A stretch of 64,000 nucleotides of DNA from Prevotella sp. tf2-5 (GTDB taxonomy: Bacteria > Bacteroidota > Bacteroidia > Bacteroidales > Bacteroidaceae): the NCBI RefSeq assembly GCF_900115435.1, contig NZ_FOWK01000001.1:62001-126000 (forward strand), in the 5' to 3' direction. A model generated the notes under the pieces. That model was not told the DNA's origin, searched no databases, and saw only the letters and a list, made by a program, of their open reading frames with translations. The stretch's first letter is position 1; each line of letters opens with the position of its first letter. This document shows positions 55,883-64,000 of this stretch, one piece after another. Position numbers and translations under genes: made by a program.

Positions 55883-55901
55883 TATACAGAGTATAATATA
55901 A

Positions 55902-56207
55902 TTACACTTTGATCTCTACCTCAACACCGCTGGGAAGTTCAAGTTTCATCAGGGCATCAACAGTCTTTGCAGTAGAGCTGTAGATGTCAATCAGACGCTT
56001 GTAGTCTGAGAGTTGGAACTGCTCACGAGACTTCTTGTTAACGAAGGTAGAGCGGTTGACCGTGTAGATACGCTTGTGTGTGGGAAGGGGGATAGGACCG
56101 CTGATGATAGCACCGGTAGCCTTCACAGCCTTCACGATCTTCTCTGCTGACTTGTCTACGAGTTTGTGGTCGTAGCTCTTCAGCTTGATACGAATTTTCT
56201 GACTCAT
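55902..56207 (-). CDS. rpsJ: Ribosomal protein uS10
   Basis: The 101-residue protein ([40 protein letters not shown]) is a 30S head protein and also the NusE antitermination factor. It is separated from fusA by 122 nt with a hairpin. It is the last str-operon gene here rather than the first of an S10 operon. Confidence 0.99.
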   Translation of the reverse strand: MSQKIRIKLKSYDHKLVDKSAEKIVKAVKATGAIISGPIPLPTHKRIYTVNRSTFVNKKSREQFQLSDYKRLIDIYSSTAKTVDALMKLELPSGVEVEIKV

Positions 56208-56248
56208 TTTGAAAAATTTAAAAATTATATATTTTAAAAAATGTAAAA

Positions 56249-56291
56249 TGGGGTCGTCGCTAAAGAGTCATTTGCTCAACGGCAGACCCCA
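56249..56291 (-). promoter_or_regulatory. Hairpin in the fusA-rpsJ spacer, possible attenuator
   Basis: GGGGTC at 56250-56255 pairs with GACCCC at 56285-56290 (extendable by T-A), and on the minus strand the stem is followed by ATTTTACATTTTTTAAA. The form resembles a weak terminator inside the operon and could lower or tune rpsJ expression. Confidence 0.45.
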
Positions 56292-56329
56292 ATTTTATAA
56301 CTGTTACATTTTTGCATTGCGCAAAGCGC

Positions 56330-58459
56330 TTATACCAGGTCGGCACGTCCCTTAACCTCCTCAAGCACTGCCTTTGCAAGAGCAGAAGACAGAGGAGCGT
56401 GGTGATCGTACTCCATAGAGCTAGTAGCGCGACCAGAGGTGATGGTACGCAGGGCGGTTACATAACCGAACATCTCTGACAGGGGAACCATTGCCTTGAC
56501 GACACGGGCGCCACTGCGAGCCTCGTCCATACCCTCGACCTGACCACGACGCTTGTTCAAGTCACCGATCACATCACCCATGTTCTCCTCAGGAGTAACA
56601 ACCTCGAGTTTCATGATAGGCTCCATCAGCACTGGCTTAGCCTGAGCGCAGACTGCCTTGTAAGCCATTTGGGCAGCAATCTCGAAGGACAGCTGGTCAG
56701 AGTCAACGGGGTGGAACGAACCATCCACAACAACAACCTTCAGGGAGTCAACAGGATAGCCACCGAGGATACCGTTCTTCATGGCAGCCTCAAAGCCCTT
56801 CTGAATAGAGGGGATAAACTCCTTAGGAATATTACCACCCTTCACCTCGTTGACAAACTGCAAGCCACCGTTCTCCTTGATGTTCCAATCGTCATCCACA
56901 GGACCAACGTTAACGATGATGTCAGCGAACTTACCGCGACCACCAGACTGCTTCTTGTAAACCTCACGATAGCCCATCACAGTCTTGGTGATGGCCTCCT
57001 TGTAGTTCACCTGAGGCTTACCCTGGTTACACTCAACCTTGAACTCACGCTTCAGACGGTCGATGATGATATCGAGGTGGAGCTCACCCATACCGGAGAT
57101 AATGGTCTGACCACTCTGCTCGTCGGTACGGACGGTGAATGTCGGGTCTTCCTCAGCAAGCTTGGCAAGACCGTTGTCAAGCTTGGCAACATCAGCCTGA
57201 GACTTCGGCTCGACAGCAATAGAGATCACGGTATCGGGGAAGGTCATAGACTCCAATACGATTGGTTTCTCCTCATCACAGAGGGTGTCACCCGTACGAA
57301 TATCCTTGAAACCAACGCCTGCACCGATATCACCTGCGTCGATAGACTCCATAGGAATCTCCTTGTTGGAGTTCATCTGGAACAGACGACTGATACGCTC
57401 TTTCTTGCCGGAACGTGGGTTGTAGACATAAGAACCTGCCTTCACGCTACCAGAGTAGACGCGGAAGAATACCAGACGACCCATGTAGGGGTCAGTGGCA
57501 ATCTTAAAGGCAAGAGCTGCTGTAGGCTCTTCCTCGCTGGGCTTGCGGCCTTCCTCTTCCTCTGTGTTGGGATTGGTACCCATCACCATCTCCACGTCAA
57601 CGGGAGCAGGCAGGAAAGCACAAACATAGTCGAGCAGAGGCTGTACACCCTTGTTCTTATACGAAGAACCGCAGATCATAGGTGTGCAGGCCATGGAGAT
57701 GGTACCCTTACGGATAGCGGCGATAATCTCCTCCTCTGTGATAGAGTCTGGATCATCGAAATATTTCTCCATCAGAGGCTCATCATACTCAGCGGCAGCC
57801 TCGAGCAGTTTGTTACGCCACTCGTCACACTCATCCTTCAAGTCTGCAGGAATCTCCTCAACATCATATTCGGCGCCCATGGTCTCATCATGCCACAGGA
57901 TAGCCTTCATCTTAATCAGGTCAACGACACCCTTGAAGTTCTCCTCAGCACCGATAGGCACCTGGATAACAACAGGATTAGCGCCCAGGATGTCACGCAT
58001 CTGCTGTACCGTCTCGAAGAAGTCGGCACCAGAACGGTCCATCTTGTTCACGTAACCGATACGGGGTACGTTATACTTATCTGCCTGACGCCATACCGTC
58101 TCAGACTGAGGCTGTACACCATCAGCAGCAGAGTAAGTGGCTACGGCACCGTCAAGTACACGCAGGGAGCGCTCCACCTCAGCAGTGAAGTCAACGTGTC
58201 CCGGAGTGTCAATCAGGTTGATTTTGAATTCCTTGCCGTTCCATTTCCAGTTACAGGTAGTGGCAGCAGAGGTAATCGTAATACCGCGCTCCTGCTCCTG
58301 AGCCATCCAGTCCATGGTAGCAGCACCGTCGTGTACCTCACCAATCTTGTGCGTCTTACCTGTATAGAACAGGATACGCTCTGACGTGGTGGTCTTACCG
58401 GCATCGATGTGCGCCATAATACCGATATTGCGGGTCAAATGTAAATCGCGATTTGCCAT
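56330..58459 (-). CDS. fusA: Elongation factor G
   Basis: The 709-residue translocation GTPase has G1 [14 protein letters not shown]2 [12 protein letters not shown]3 DTPGHVDFT and G4 NKMDRSGAD. It follows rpsG in the standard str order, which suggests the housekeeping copy. No second EF-G lies in the window. Confidence 0.99.
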   Translation of the reverse strand: MANRDLHLTRNIGIMAHIDAGKTTTSERILFYTGKTHKIGEVHDGAATMDWMAQEQERGITITSAATTCNWKWNGKEFKINLIDTPGHVDFTAEVERSLRVLDGAVATYSAADGVQPQSETVWRQADKYNVPRIGYVNKMDRSGADFFETVQQMRDILGANPVVIQVPIGAEENFKGVVDLIKMKAILWHDETMGAEYDVEEIPADLKDECDEWRNKLLEAAAEYDEPLMEKYFDDPDSITEEEIIAAIRKGTISMACTPMICGSSYKNKGVQPLLDYVCAFLPAPVDVEMVMGTNPNTEEEEGRKPSEEEPTAALAFKIATDPYMGRLVFFRVYSGSVKAGSYVYNPRSGKKERISRLFQMNSNKEIPMESIDAGDIGAGVGFKDIRTGDTLCDEEKPIVLESMTFPDTVISIAVEPKSQADVAKLDNGLAKLAEEDPTFTVRTDEQSGQTIISGMGELHLDIIIDRLKREFKVECNQGKPQVNYKEAITKTVMGYREVYKKQSGGRGKFADIIVNVGPVDDDWNIKENGGLQFVNEVKGGNIPKEFIPSIQKGFEAAMKNGILGGYPVDSLKVVVVDGSFHPVDSDQLSFEIAAQMAYKAVCAQAKPVLMEPIMKLEVVTPEENMGDVIGDLNKRRGQVEGMDEARSGARVVKAMVPLSEMFGYVTALRTITSGRATSSMEYDHHAPLSSALAKAVLEEVKGRADLV

Positions 58460-58498
58460 TTTTCTTTTCCTTCTTAATGAATCCTTTTACCTATCTAA

Positions 58499-58975
58499 TT
58501 AGAATCTGAAGTGAGCGAATGCACGGTTAGCCTCAGCCATACGGTGCATATCTTCCTTACGCTTGAAGGCACCACCCTGATTGTTGAAAGCATCCATAAT
58601 CTCGGCAGCCAGTTTGTCAGCCATAGATTTACCACTGCGCTTGCGGGCAAACGCAATCATATTCTTCATAGAGATACTTTCCTTACGGTCGGGACGGATC
58701 TCTGTAGGAACCTGGAAAGTAGCACCACCGATACGGCGGCTCTTCACCTCCACCTGTGGGGTGATGTTGTCCAAAGCCTGCTTCCAGATTTCCAGAGCTG
58801 ACTTCTCATCGTCCTTCATCTTGGCCTTCACAGCCTCGAGCGCATTGTAGAAAATCTCATAAGAGACTGACTTCTTTCCATCGTACATCAGATGGTTCAC
58901 AAACTTTGACACCTTAGTGTCGTTGAAGACTGGATCTGGCAGGATCACACGCTTCTTTGGTTTTGCTTTTCTCAT
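58499..58975 (-). CDS. rpsG: Ribosomal protein uS7
   Basis: A 158-residue 30S head assembly protein ([40 protein letters not shown]). It is followed by fusA after 39 nt. The 178-nt spacer before it, after rpsL, shows no gene. Confidence 0.99.
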   Translation of the reverse strand: MRKAKPKKRVILPDPVFNDTKVSKFVNHLMYDGKKSVSYEIFYNALEAVKAKMKDDEKSALEIWKQALDNITPQVEVKSRRIGGATFQVPTEIRPDRKESISMKNMIAFARKRSGKSMADKLAAEIMDAFNNQGGAFKRKEDMHRMAEANRAFAHFRF

Positions 58976-59153
58976 TTTTTGTTTTTGTTTTGTTGTCTGC
59001 CTGGGGCTGTCCTTTCTTGATCTTCAACGCTCTCACATGAGCATTTACTCAACCTGTTTCGTAACAATTCTCCAGCAAAACAGTTTTAACTTTAAACTTT
59101 AATACTCTCGACTAGGAGAGCTCGTCCTTTCGGCTTATAACCCTCTCCGGTTA

Positions 59154-59534
59154 TTATTTCTTAGCCTTTGGACGCTTAGCACCATACTTCGAGCGACGCT
59201 GAGTACGGCTTGCCACACCAGCGGTATCCAATGTACCACGTACGATGTGATAACGTACACCGGGAAGGTCTTTTACACGACCGCCACGCACCAGTACGAT
59301 ACTGTGCTCCTGCAAGTTGTGTCCCTCTCCGGGAATGTAACTGTTGACCTCCTTCTGGTTGGTCAAACGAACACGGGCTACCTTACGCATAGCCGAATTA
59401 GGCTTCTTCGGGGTTGTCGTATAAACACGAACGCAAACTCCTCGGCGCTGAGGACATGCGTCCAGCGCGGGTGATTTGCTCTTGTCTACGAGCTCCTTTC
59501 TGCCTTTTCTTACCAATTGTGAAATTGTAGGCAT
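59154..59534 (-). CDS. rpsL: Ribosomal protein uS12
   Basis: A 126-residue decoding-centre protein. The loops [18 protein letters not shown] and [14 protein letters not shown] retain the lysines whose change gives streptomycin resistance, so the sequence is wild-type there. It is first in the str operon. Confidence 0.99.
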   Translation of the reverse strand: MPTISQLVRKGRKELVDKSKSPALDACPQRRGVCVRVYTTTPKKPNSAMRKVARVRLTNQKEVNSYIPGEGHNLQEHSIVLVRGGRVKDLPGVRYHIVRGTLDTAGVASRTQRRSKYGAKRPKAKK

Positions 59535-59620
59535 AATTGTTTGATTTTTAAATTATTATATTATTATGTATATGTTCTATTTGACACACTGCGCCCTACT
59601 TACAGGTCGCTTTTGGGCTG

Positions 59621-59628
59621 CAAAGGTA
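59621..59628 (-). promoter_or_regulatory. -7 element of the rpsL (str) operon
   Basis: TACCTTTG on the minus strand, 86 nt before the rpsL ATG. The sequence around it (TACCTTTGCAGCC) repeats the rplC promoter context exactly. Confidence 0.65.
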
Positions 59629-59664
59629 CTAACTTTTCGGCAAAACACCTAATCCATAAGACGC

Positions 59665-59709
59665 GAAAAAACACTTATTTCATGAAATTTAACATAAAAT
59701 AAGTGTTTT
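59665..59709 (-). terminator. Terminator after the DUF3467 gene
   Basis: A 13-bp perfect stem (AAAACACTTATTT at 59668-59680 and its complement at 59697-59709) ends on the minus strand in a T run. It separates the SPFH operon from the str promoter. Confidence 0.82.
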
Positions 59710-59727
59710 AAGAATTATTAACCACGA

Positions 59728-60051
59728 TTATGCCTCTCCTTGTCCTACATTGAAGGGAGAAATAGTGCGTGGTTCCTGATTGGGAATCTTGATTGTGCCA
59801 AACTCCCGCTCGTATCTCATGATGTTCTCCTGCAAGGCGTTAAGCAGTCGTTTCGCATGCTCGGGAGCCAGTATCACACGACTCCTCACAGATGACTTAG
59901 GCACTCCCGGCAGCACGCGAGCAAAGTCGATGACGAAGTCACTGCTGGAGTGTGAGATGATGGCGAAGTTAGCATACTCCCCTTGTGCTACCTCCTGTGG
60001 CAGTTCCAGTTGCAGTTGTCCCTGCTGTTGATTCTTCTCATTGTTGTCCAT
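59728..60051 (-). CDS. DUF3467 family protein
   Basis: The 107-residue protein has a Q-rich start, then the conserved core EYANFAIISHSSSDFVIDFA, RVILAPEHAKRLLNALQENI and EREFGTIKIP. The function is unknown. In Bacteroides I recall this gene next to rpoC and rpsL. Here it is next to rpsL but is the last gene of the SPFH operon, 30 nt after the zinc-ribbon TPR gene. Confidence 0.9.
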   Translation of the reverse strand: MDNNEKNQQQGQLQLELPQEVAQGEYANFAIISHSSSDFVIDFARVLPGVPKSSVRSRVILAPEHAKRLLNALQENIMRYEREFGTIKIPNQEPRTISPFNVGQGEA

Positions 60052-60081
60052 ATCTATATTATATTAATGTATATTTGGACA

Positions 60082-60687
60082 TTATCCGTTGAGAGGAAGT
60101 TGCTCTGGACGTGACTGCCCCAATATCTCAAACAATTCCTCTATATCACTGTCAGACACTCCTTCATTAAATGCCTCTTCTACCAACTCTGTATAAGAAG
60201 GCGTGACCTTATAGAATTTACGGGCATGATGGTCATAGCGAATATATGCCCAGAAATAATAGAAGATGCCCCGCGGCTCGATACTGATGGCTGCCTGTAT
60301 ATACTCCTCCGCCTTGTTGATGTCATCACGTGAGGTCATAAAGGCCTTCTTCCCTTTCAGTATAGTAACAGCCGCATAGAAGTAGTTCTCTGCATCGTCA
60401 AAGTCGTCCTCCATGGCACGCTCAAAATACTCACGCGCCTTCTCATAGTTCTTCAACTTTAGGTAGACAAACGCTATGGAGCGATTGACATCGGAATTGT
60501 CTGGATGCTCTCTCAGCACTTCCTCATAGTTGCGGACATACTTGTTGAGCTTAGGCAAAGGCATCGACGACACACTATTGAACGTGGATATCGTTATAGG
60601 TCCCCCACAATACTCACAAACCTTCTGTCCTGTACTGACAGGGCTGCCACATCCGCCACATTTCAAGTTAATTACTTCTGCACTCAT
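60082..60687 (-). CDS. Zinc-ribbon tetratricopeptide-repeat protein
   Basis: The N-terminus carries a CxxC...CxxC zinc ribbon (KCGGCGSPVSTGQKVCEYCG). From ~50 follow TPR-like helices (SDVNRSIAFVYLKLKNYEKA, REYFERAMEDDFDDAENYFY, NKAEEYIQAAISIEPRG). There is no signal peptide, so it is probably cytoplasmic and a scaffold for its operon partners, the SPFH protein being the obvious candidate. The function is unknown. Confidence 0.85.
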   Translation of the reverse strand: MSAEVINLKCGGCGSPVSTGQKVCEYCGGPITISTFNSVSSMPLPKLNKYVRNYEEVLREHPDNSDVNRSIAFVYLKLKNYEKAREYFERAMEDDFDDAENYFYAAVTILKGKKAFMTSRDDINKAEEYIQAAISIEPRGIFYYFWAYIRYDHHARKFYKVTPSYTELVEEAFNEGVSDSDIEELFEILGQSRPEQLPLNG

Positions 60688-60700
60688 AATCTTGGTATAA

Positions 60701-61423
60701 TTAATGATTCATTTGTAAGATACGGTTACGGTCTCGTAACATTCCTGTCACATCATCAGCCAACCGGGTCAGTCCTTCAGTGTTGCCATTCCTGCTGGCA
60801 CGCTCCATATCACCAATGGCATCCAATATCTTTTGCTCCAACTGCTGTACGCTGGCATGACTGCGCTCGGGACTGCTGCTCATCACATCATAGCAACGCT
60901 CAACAACACGACGAATTTTCTCATCAGATGTATTGCAAACAATACCATTCAGCATCAACGAGCCGTTCTTTATAAACTGATGGTCCTGCTCTTGTCGGGC
61001 CATGGATTCAGCCGTTACCTCATTAGCCCATAGCGAAGCCAACCACCACGCTATAAACGTGACAGCGATAATCGTCTGAGTAAGCAGGGGCCAAAACGGT
61101 TCCTGCAGGTCACGGATGGCAAAAGACAGCCCCTGAGGTACCAATGTTGTCTTGAAGATACAGCCCACACCAACGGCATAGGCCGTACAGAAATACTTCC
61201 ACGTGACGAAGGCAGTAGCAATATCATAGGAGTTATCCGCCTTGCTTTTCTTTATCAGAAAGATAGACAGTATGAACACGATATACGAGAGATGTATAAA
61301 GCCATAGCTAATCCATGTGGCCGAATTGGCTCCCTTGAAATCTATATATATAAAATACAGGATGTTGAACGCTATCAGGAATAGCGAGAACAACAGAATC
61401 AGTATAAACGTCTTCTTGTTCAT
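60701..61423 (-). CDS. Four-helix membrane protein of unknown function
   Basis: Start 61423 (MNKKTFILILLFSLFLIAFN) is preferred; the frame extends upstream only by overlapping the SPFH gene. The 240 residues have about four membrane helices in the first 130 (the last near LLTQTIIAVTFIAWWLASLW). A soluble helical C-terminus with possible coiled coil follows (SVQQLEQKILDAIGDMERAS). It lies between the SPFH and TPR genes with 5- and 13-nt gaps, so it is likely part of the same complex. Confidence 0.8.
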   Translation of the reverse strand: MNKKTFILILLFSLFLIAFNILYFIYIDFKGANSATWISYGFIHLSYIVFILSIFLIKKSKADNSYDIATAFVTWKYFCTAYAVGVGCIFKTTLVPQGLSFAIRDLQEPFWPLLTQTIIAVTFIAWWLASLWANEVTAESMARQEQDHQFIKNGSLMLNGIVCNTSDEKIRRVVERCYDVMSSSPERSHASVQQLEQKILDAIGDMERASRNGNTEGLTRLADDVTGMLRDRNRILQMNH

Positions 61424-61428
61424 GGTGC

Positions 61429-62676
61429 TTACGTTGTTGGTGGAACGGTAGGAGGTACGGGGGGCACTGGGGGAGGCGTTGCCTGGGCAAACAACTGGGC
61501 CAGTTCCGTCGTCTTGGCCGCTGCCCATTGGGCCATTCCCTGCTTCCATACCAGTGTGTCCGGTGTCAACTGTCCGCTCTGTACGTACTGCGGGAGTTGA
61601 TTCATATCTATCGGACCCACCTGTTGGTTATTGACATAAATGAAATACTGGACCTGCTGAACGGGCGGCGGCGTTACTCCCTGTGCCGGTTGTCCTTGCT
61701 GTTGTCCCTGCATCGGCTGGAACATCTGACCTGCCATGCCTGCGAAGGCACTGCCTGCACCGAGTCCCATACCCAGACCAGCACCTGCGGCAGCCATTTC
61801 TCCGCCAGAACCAGGATTATTAGCCAGATCACTCAGGATGTCACGTGCCTGAACACGTCCCCAATCCTGACCAAGGATATTCACCTCGTCCTTGTTGCCC
61901 AAAGCATTCAACTGCTTGTCACGACGGATATCCTTATTGGCACGGATACGCTCGATGAAGTCGTCCACGAAGTCAATTGCCTCAATCACGAACTTACGCA
62001 ACTTGACACCGTAGTCGCTGATAGCATCGTCAATGGCGGGCTTCATGTCCTGTGAGATACCGTAGGGATCATTCTTGGCATCAATAAGACTTCCCTGATA
62101 GCTCTTCAGCGCACGAGTCAGTTTACTGGTGATAATCGAGATGAATTCCGAACGCCAGTATTGGTTGAGGTCTTCCTGTGTCGTAATACCTGTATTACTG
62201 GTCAACAAGCGTTTCAGTAGTACGGCAGGGTCGTCAATATACACCTTATAGGCCCCTCTGACACCAAGTTTGGCCTCCTGGTTGTAGATATTATCCTCAA
62301 TGTCGATGGGTGAACGGGTCCCCCACTTAATCTCTGCGGAGTCAGCCTTGCGGAAATAGTGTACACGACAACTGAACGAACTGACCCCACCTGTGAACAT
62401 ATTACGCAAACGACCTATAATGGGCAGGTTGTCATTCTCCATGACATAGCGTCCCTCCTCAAACACATCGCTGATACGACCATTATTCTCGAAAATCGCC
62501 ATCTCACCTGGATGGACAATCAGTGTCGATTTCGTATTGAAGTCAACACGAGGGTCCATATAGTATATCAGGTCTTCTCCAGACTCGTTCTGGATAACGT
62601 CCCTGAAATGCTTCTGACCACCATTATAGGCAGCCTCATTTGGATCTCTGTCCGTTGTAATTCCAAACCATCCCAT
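61429..62676 (-). CDS. SPFH-domain protein with C-terminal GYF_2 domain
   Basis: Start 62676 (MGWFGITTDRDPNEAAYNGG) matches the bacterial SPFH/virion-core-like family; longer in-frame starts run into the yidD-like gene. The SPFH region spans ~40-260 (TLIVHPGEMAIFENNGRISD; VRGAYKVYIDDPAVLLKRLL; FVIEAIDFVDDFIERIRANK). A glycine/alanine- and Q/P-rich linker follows (~290-335), then a GYF_2 (DUF4339) module (VNNQQVGPIDMNQLPQYVQS, VWKQGMAQWAAA) and a polyproline end. Such proteins scaffold membrane microdomains, and GYF_2 modules probably bind proteins. It is 415 residues long. Confidence 0.88.
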   Translation of the reverse strand: MGWFGITTDRDPNEAAYNGGQKHFRDVIQNESGEDLIYYMDPRVDFNTKSTLIVHPGEMAIFENNGRISDVFEEGRYVMENDNLPIIGRLRNMFTGGVSSFSCRVHYFRKADSAEIKWGTRSPIDIEDNIYNQEAKLGVRGAYKVYIDDPAVLLKRLLTSNTGITTQEDLNQYWRSEFISIITSKLTRALKSYQGSLIDAKNDPYGISQDMKPAIDDAISDYGVKLRKFVIEAIDFVDDFIERIRANKDIRRDKQLNALGNKDEVNILGQDWGRVQARDILSDLANNPGSGGEMAAAGAGLGMGLGAGSAFAGMAGQMFQPMQGQQQGQPAQGVTPPPVQQVQYFIYVNNQQVGPIDMNQLPQYVQSGQLTPDTLVWKQGMAQWAAAKTTELAQLFAQATPPPVPPVPPTVPPTT

Positions 62677-62701
62677 AATATGAAGTTTTAAGTTTTTTCG
62701 T

Positions 62702-63127
62702 TTACGGATAATCGATATGATAGTGTCCCTGACAGCCATAGCGCAGCCGGTAGAGTATTTTGTACAAGGCACGAGGCCAGCAATATTTGTCAAGAGCCAA
62801 CAGTGCATACTCCGAACACGTGGGCTTGCAGACACATCTGCGACGCATGGATTCTGATGCGTAATGCTGATACAGTCGAACCAACAGGACACCTATCCTA
62901 CGGCCGTCGAGCAACACTATCAACAGGAGAATCCAGGCTATAGAAGTGGGACTCTCCATCAAGTCCCACTTCAGAAGTCTGGTAATATAGCGAAGCAAAA
63001 GGAATGTAATGACAGATACTGATACGTAGACAGCAACTTGGCACAAAGCAGAACCCCAATTGGTTAACGGTCTCTGCAAAGGCCGTTGCAAACAATACTG
63101 CCTTACCTCCTTTTCTTCTGCCGTCAT
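62702..63127 (-). CDS. yidD: YidD-like membrane protein
   Basis: The C-terminal half holds the YidD motif: LVRLYQHYASESMRRRCVCK, then PTCSEYALLALDKYCWPRAL, YKILYRLRYGCQG. YidD proteins aid YidC-dependent membrane insertion. This one is 141 residues, longer than usual, with an N-terminal extension holding two hydrophobic segments. It is not next to rnpA or yidC but inside an SPFH operon, so it may be a specialised paralogue. Gaps are 6 nt (before) and 25 nt (after). Confidence 0.85.
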   Translation of the reverse strand: MTAEEKEVRQYCLQRPLQRPLTNWGSALCQVAVYVSVSVITFLLLRYITRLLKWDLMESPTSIAWILLLIVLLDGRRIGVLLVRLYQHYASESMRRRCVCKPTCSEYALLALDKYCWPRALYKILYRLRYGCQGHYHIDYP

Positions 63128-63133
63128 ATAGGA

Positions 63134-63805
63134 TTATACACCTTTCTTCTCGCGGAGCTTGTTCTTCATGGCCTTCACCACGTTCTCATTCTCCTCGCAC
63201 TGCTTCATGGCTGCCCACATCTTGTCGCCAGGAACTGTAATCTGGAACTTCGTATTCTCGACGTTACCAATTTGCTTCTTACCATTCTTGTCATAGTACG
63301 TATACTCGTCAGTAGTCGTAGCATGAGAGAAGTTGGTGATATCTTTGTAGAAGTATTCGTCGGCAGTCTCACTCTTGGTATTCTCGTCCGTATTGAAGGT
63401 ATACTGGTAGAAATAAACCTGTGTGTCACTGAAAAGAATCCATGTAATCTGATAAAGCGAACTACGGTACAGATCGTCTTTTCCTTTCTTGACATAGGCT
63501 TTCTCACGGTTGAATACGTAGCCCTCGAAATGTACGGGAGGTATTTCCTGCACCTGGTCTTCATCAAGGCCAAACTTATTCAGGGCATTCTTCTTGAAAT
63601 CCTGTGAGTTGGCTAATCTTTCAATAATCGCATCGTACTCCTCATCCTTCATCGTACGGGCCAGACAACCTTCACGAAGGAAATAGCGAATGACGGCTTT
63701 CTGCTCGGGACTCTTTTTCTTGTAGATTTCACGCAACCATGCAGGGTCTCTCATCAACCACAGTACAACCAGTGCAATGATAATTAAAATAATAATAATA
63801 CCCAT
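63134..63805 (-). CDS. Membrane-anchored protein of unknown function, first gene of the SPFH operon
   Basis: The 223-residue protein has one N-terminal membrane helix (GIIIILIIIALVVLWLM) and a soluble, charged domain. A helical part (SPEQKAVIRYFLREGCLART) comes first, then a beta-rich part (YQITWILFSDTQVYFYQYTF; VENTKFQITVPGDKMWAAMK). I do not recognise the family. Six nt separate it from the yidD-like gene. A 5' leader of roughly 110 nt precedes it. Confidence 0.78.
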   Translation of the reverse strand: MGIIIILIIIALVVLWLMRDPAWLREIYKKKSPEQKAVIRYFLREGCLARTMKDEEYDAIIERLANSQDFKKNALNKFGLDEDQVQEIPPVHFEGYVFNREKAYVKKGKDDLYRSSLYQITWILFSDTQVYFYQYTFNTDENTKSETADEYFYKDITNFSHATTTDEYTYYDKNGKKQIGNVENTKFQITVPGDKMWAAMKQCEENENVVKAMKNKLREKKGV

Positions 63806-63920
63806 AATATTAAGTTTTTAGTTGGCGCTTGTTAATTTGGTCCAGCGCTGCTGCGCCATTTTCACAGACACGGACTTCGTTAATTGTCTATTTAATCCAC
63901 TAGGACTTGCTTAGTCAATG

Positions 63921-63953
63921 GCAAAGATAATGATTATTTCTGAAAACCACAAA
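63921..63953 (-). promoter_or_regulatory. Promoter of the SPFH operon
   Basis: On the minus strand TTTG (63953-63950) is followed after 21 nt by TATCTTTG (63928-63921). Nothing else is seen in 63806-64000 apart from a GCGC-AGCA-GCGC mini-hairpin near 63849. Confidence 0.6.
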
Positions 63954-64000
63954 CAAATTAGTAAAAAAAATCTATTTCTAGTAAAGGAAGAATCAAAAAA

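Noticed and set aside
56669..58384. A 571-codon open frame on the plus strand opposite fusA
   Set aside because: It lies entirely antisense to the highly conserved EF-G gene, has low-complexity antisense composition and no recognisable domain. Strong codon bias in fusA explains the long opposite frame.
62677..62892. N-terminal 72-residue extension of the SPFH protein
   Set aside because: It overlaps the yidD-like coding region and does not resemble SPFH proteins; MGWFG at 62676 is the family-like start.

Overview
The window looks like chromosome from a Prevotella-like member of the Bacteroidales. The evidence is: repeated Bacteroidetes promoters (TTTG or TTG, about 20 nt, TAnnTTTG); little use of Shine-Dalgarno sites; secreted proteins with C-terminal tails like type IX secretion (T9SS) sorting signals; a conserved Bacteroides gene run (DUF1599, BT_3928-like, tpiA, SPOR, folE); and Bacteroidetes-type ribosomal proteins. 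I saw no tRNA, rRNA, CRISPR array, prophage or complete insertion sequence.

Layout of 0-28.8 kb. At the left edge a partial acetyltransferase-like gene is coupled to an AraC regulator, followed by cca. A plus-strand metabolic run (3.6-10.5 kb) carries a PAP2 phosphatase/barrel protein, a DUF1599 protein, a DoxX-like membrane protein read in frame into triosephosphate isomerase, a SPOR protein, GTP cyclohydrolase I, a small membrane protein and a YqiA-like hydrolase. A minus-strand amino-sugar pair (GH20 hexosaminidase and a PIG-L deacetylase without its usual NagB half) converges on that run. Upstream lies a 1001-residue receiver/PEP-synthase-like protein. A 0.94-kb repeat-rich intergenic region separates it from a divergent operon of UDG-like glycosylase, O-acetylhomoserine sulfhydrylase and SLC13 permease. 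Then come gdhA, a VanX-like dipeptidase, a glycine-zipper lipoprotein, two secreted surface proteins and a membrane-bound AraC-type regulator.

Layout of 28.8-64 kb. A 29-gene minus-strand ribosomal operon runs from rplC to rplQ with secY, map, infA and rpoA. The str genes (rpsL, rpsG, fusA, rpsJ) lie upstream on the same strand but have their own promoter and a strong terminator after rpsJ. About 12.4 kb of accessory genes lies between rpsJ and rplC, which I believe adjoin in Bacteroides. These are a C10 cysteine protease with a huge tail, a protease-less paralogue of that tail, a bile-acid/sodium symporter family protein, two paralogous cytidylate-kinase-like proteins, a PepSY-like lipoprotein and an ABC exporter. 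At the right edge a six-gene operon links a YidD-like protein, an SPFH/GYF_2 protein, a zinc-ribbon TPR protein and a DUF3467 protein.

The most unusual things are the membrane protein-TIM fusion frame, the split str/S10 locus with its protease/paralogue pair, the repeat-rich region at 16.3-17.26 kb with near-identical outward promoters in inverted orientation, the receiver-receiver-ATP-grasp protein, the SPFH operon, and a heptamer array directly before rplV.
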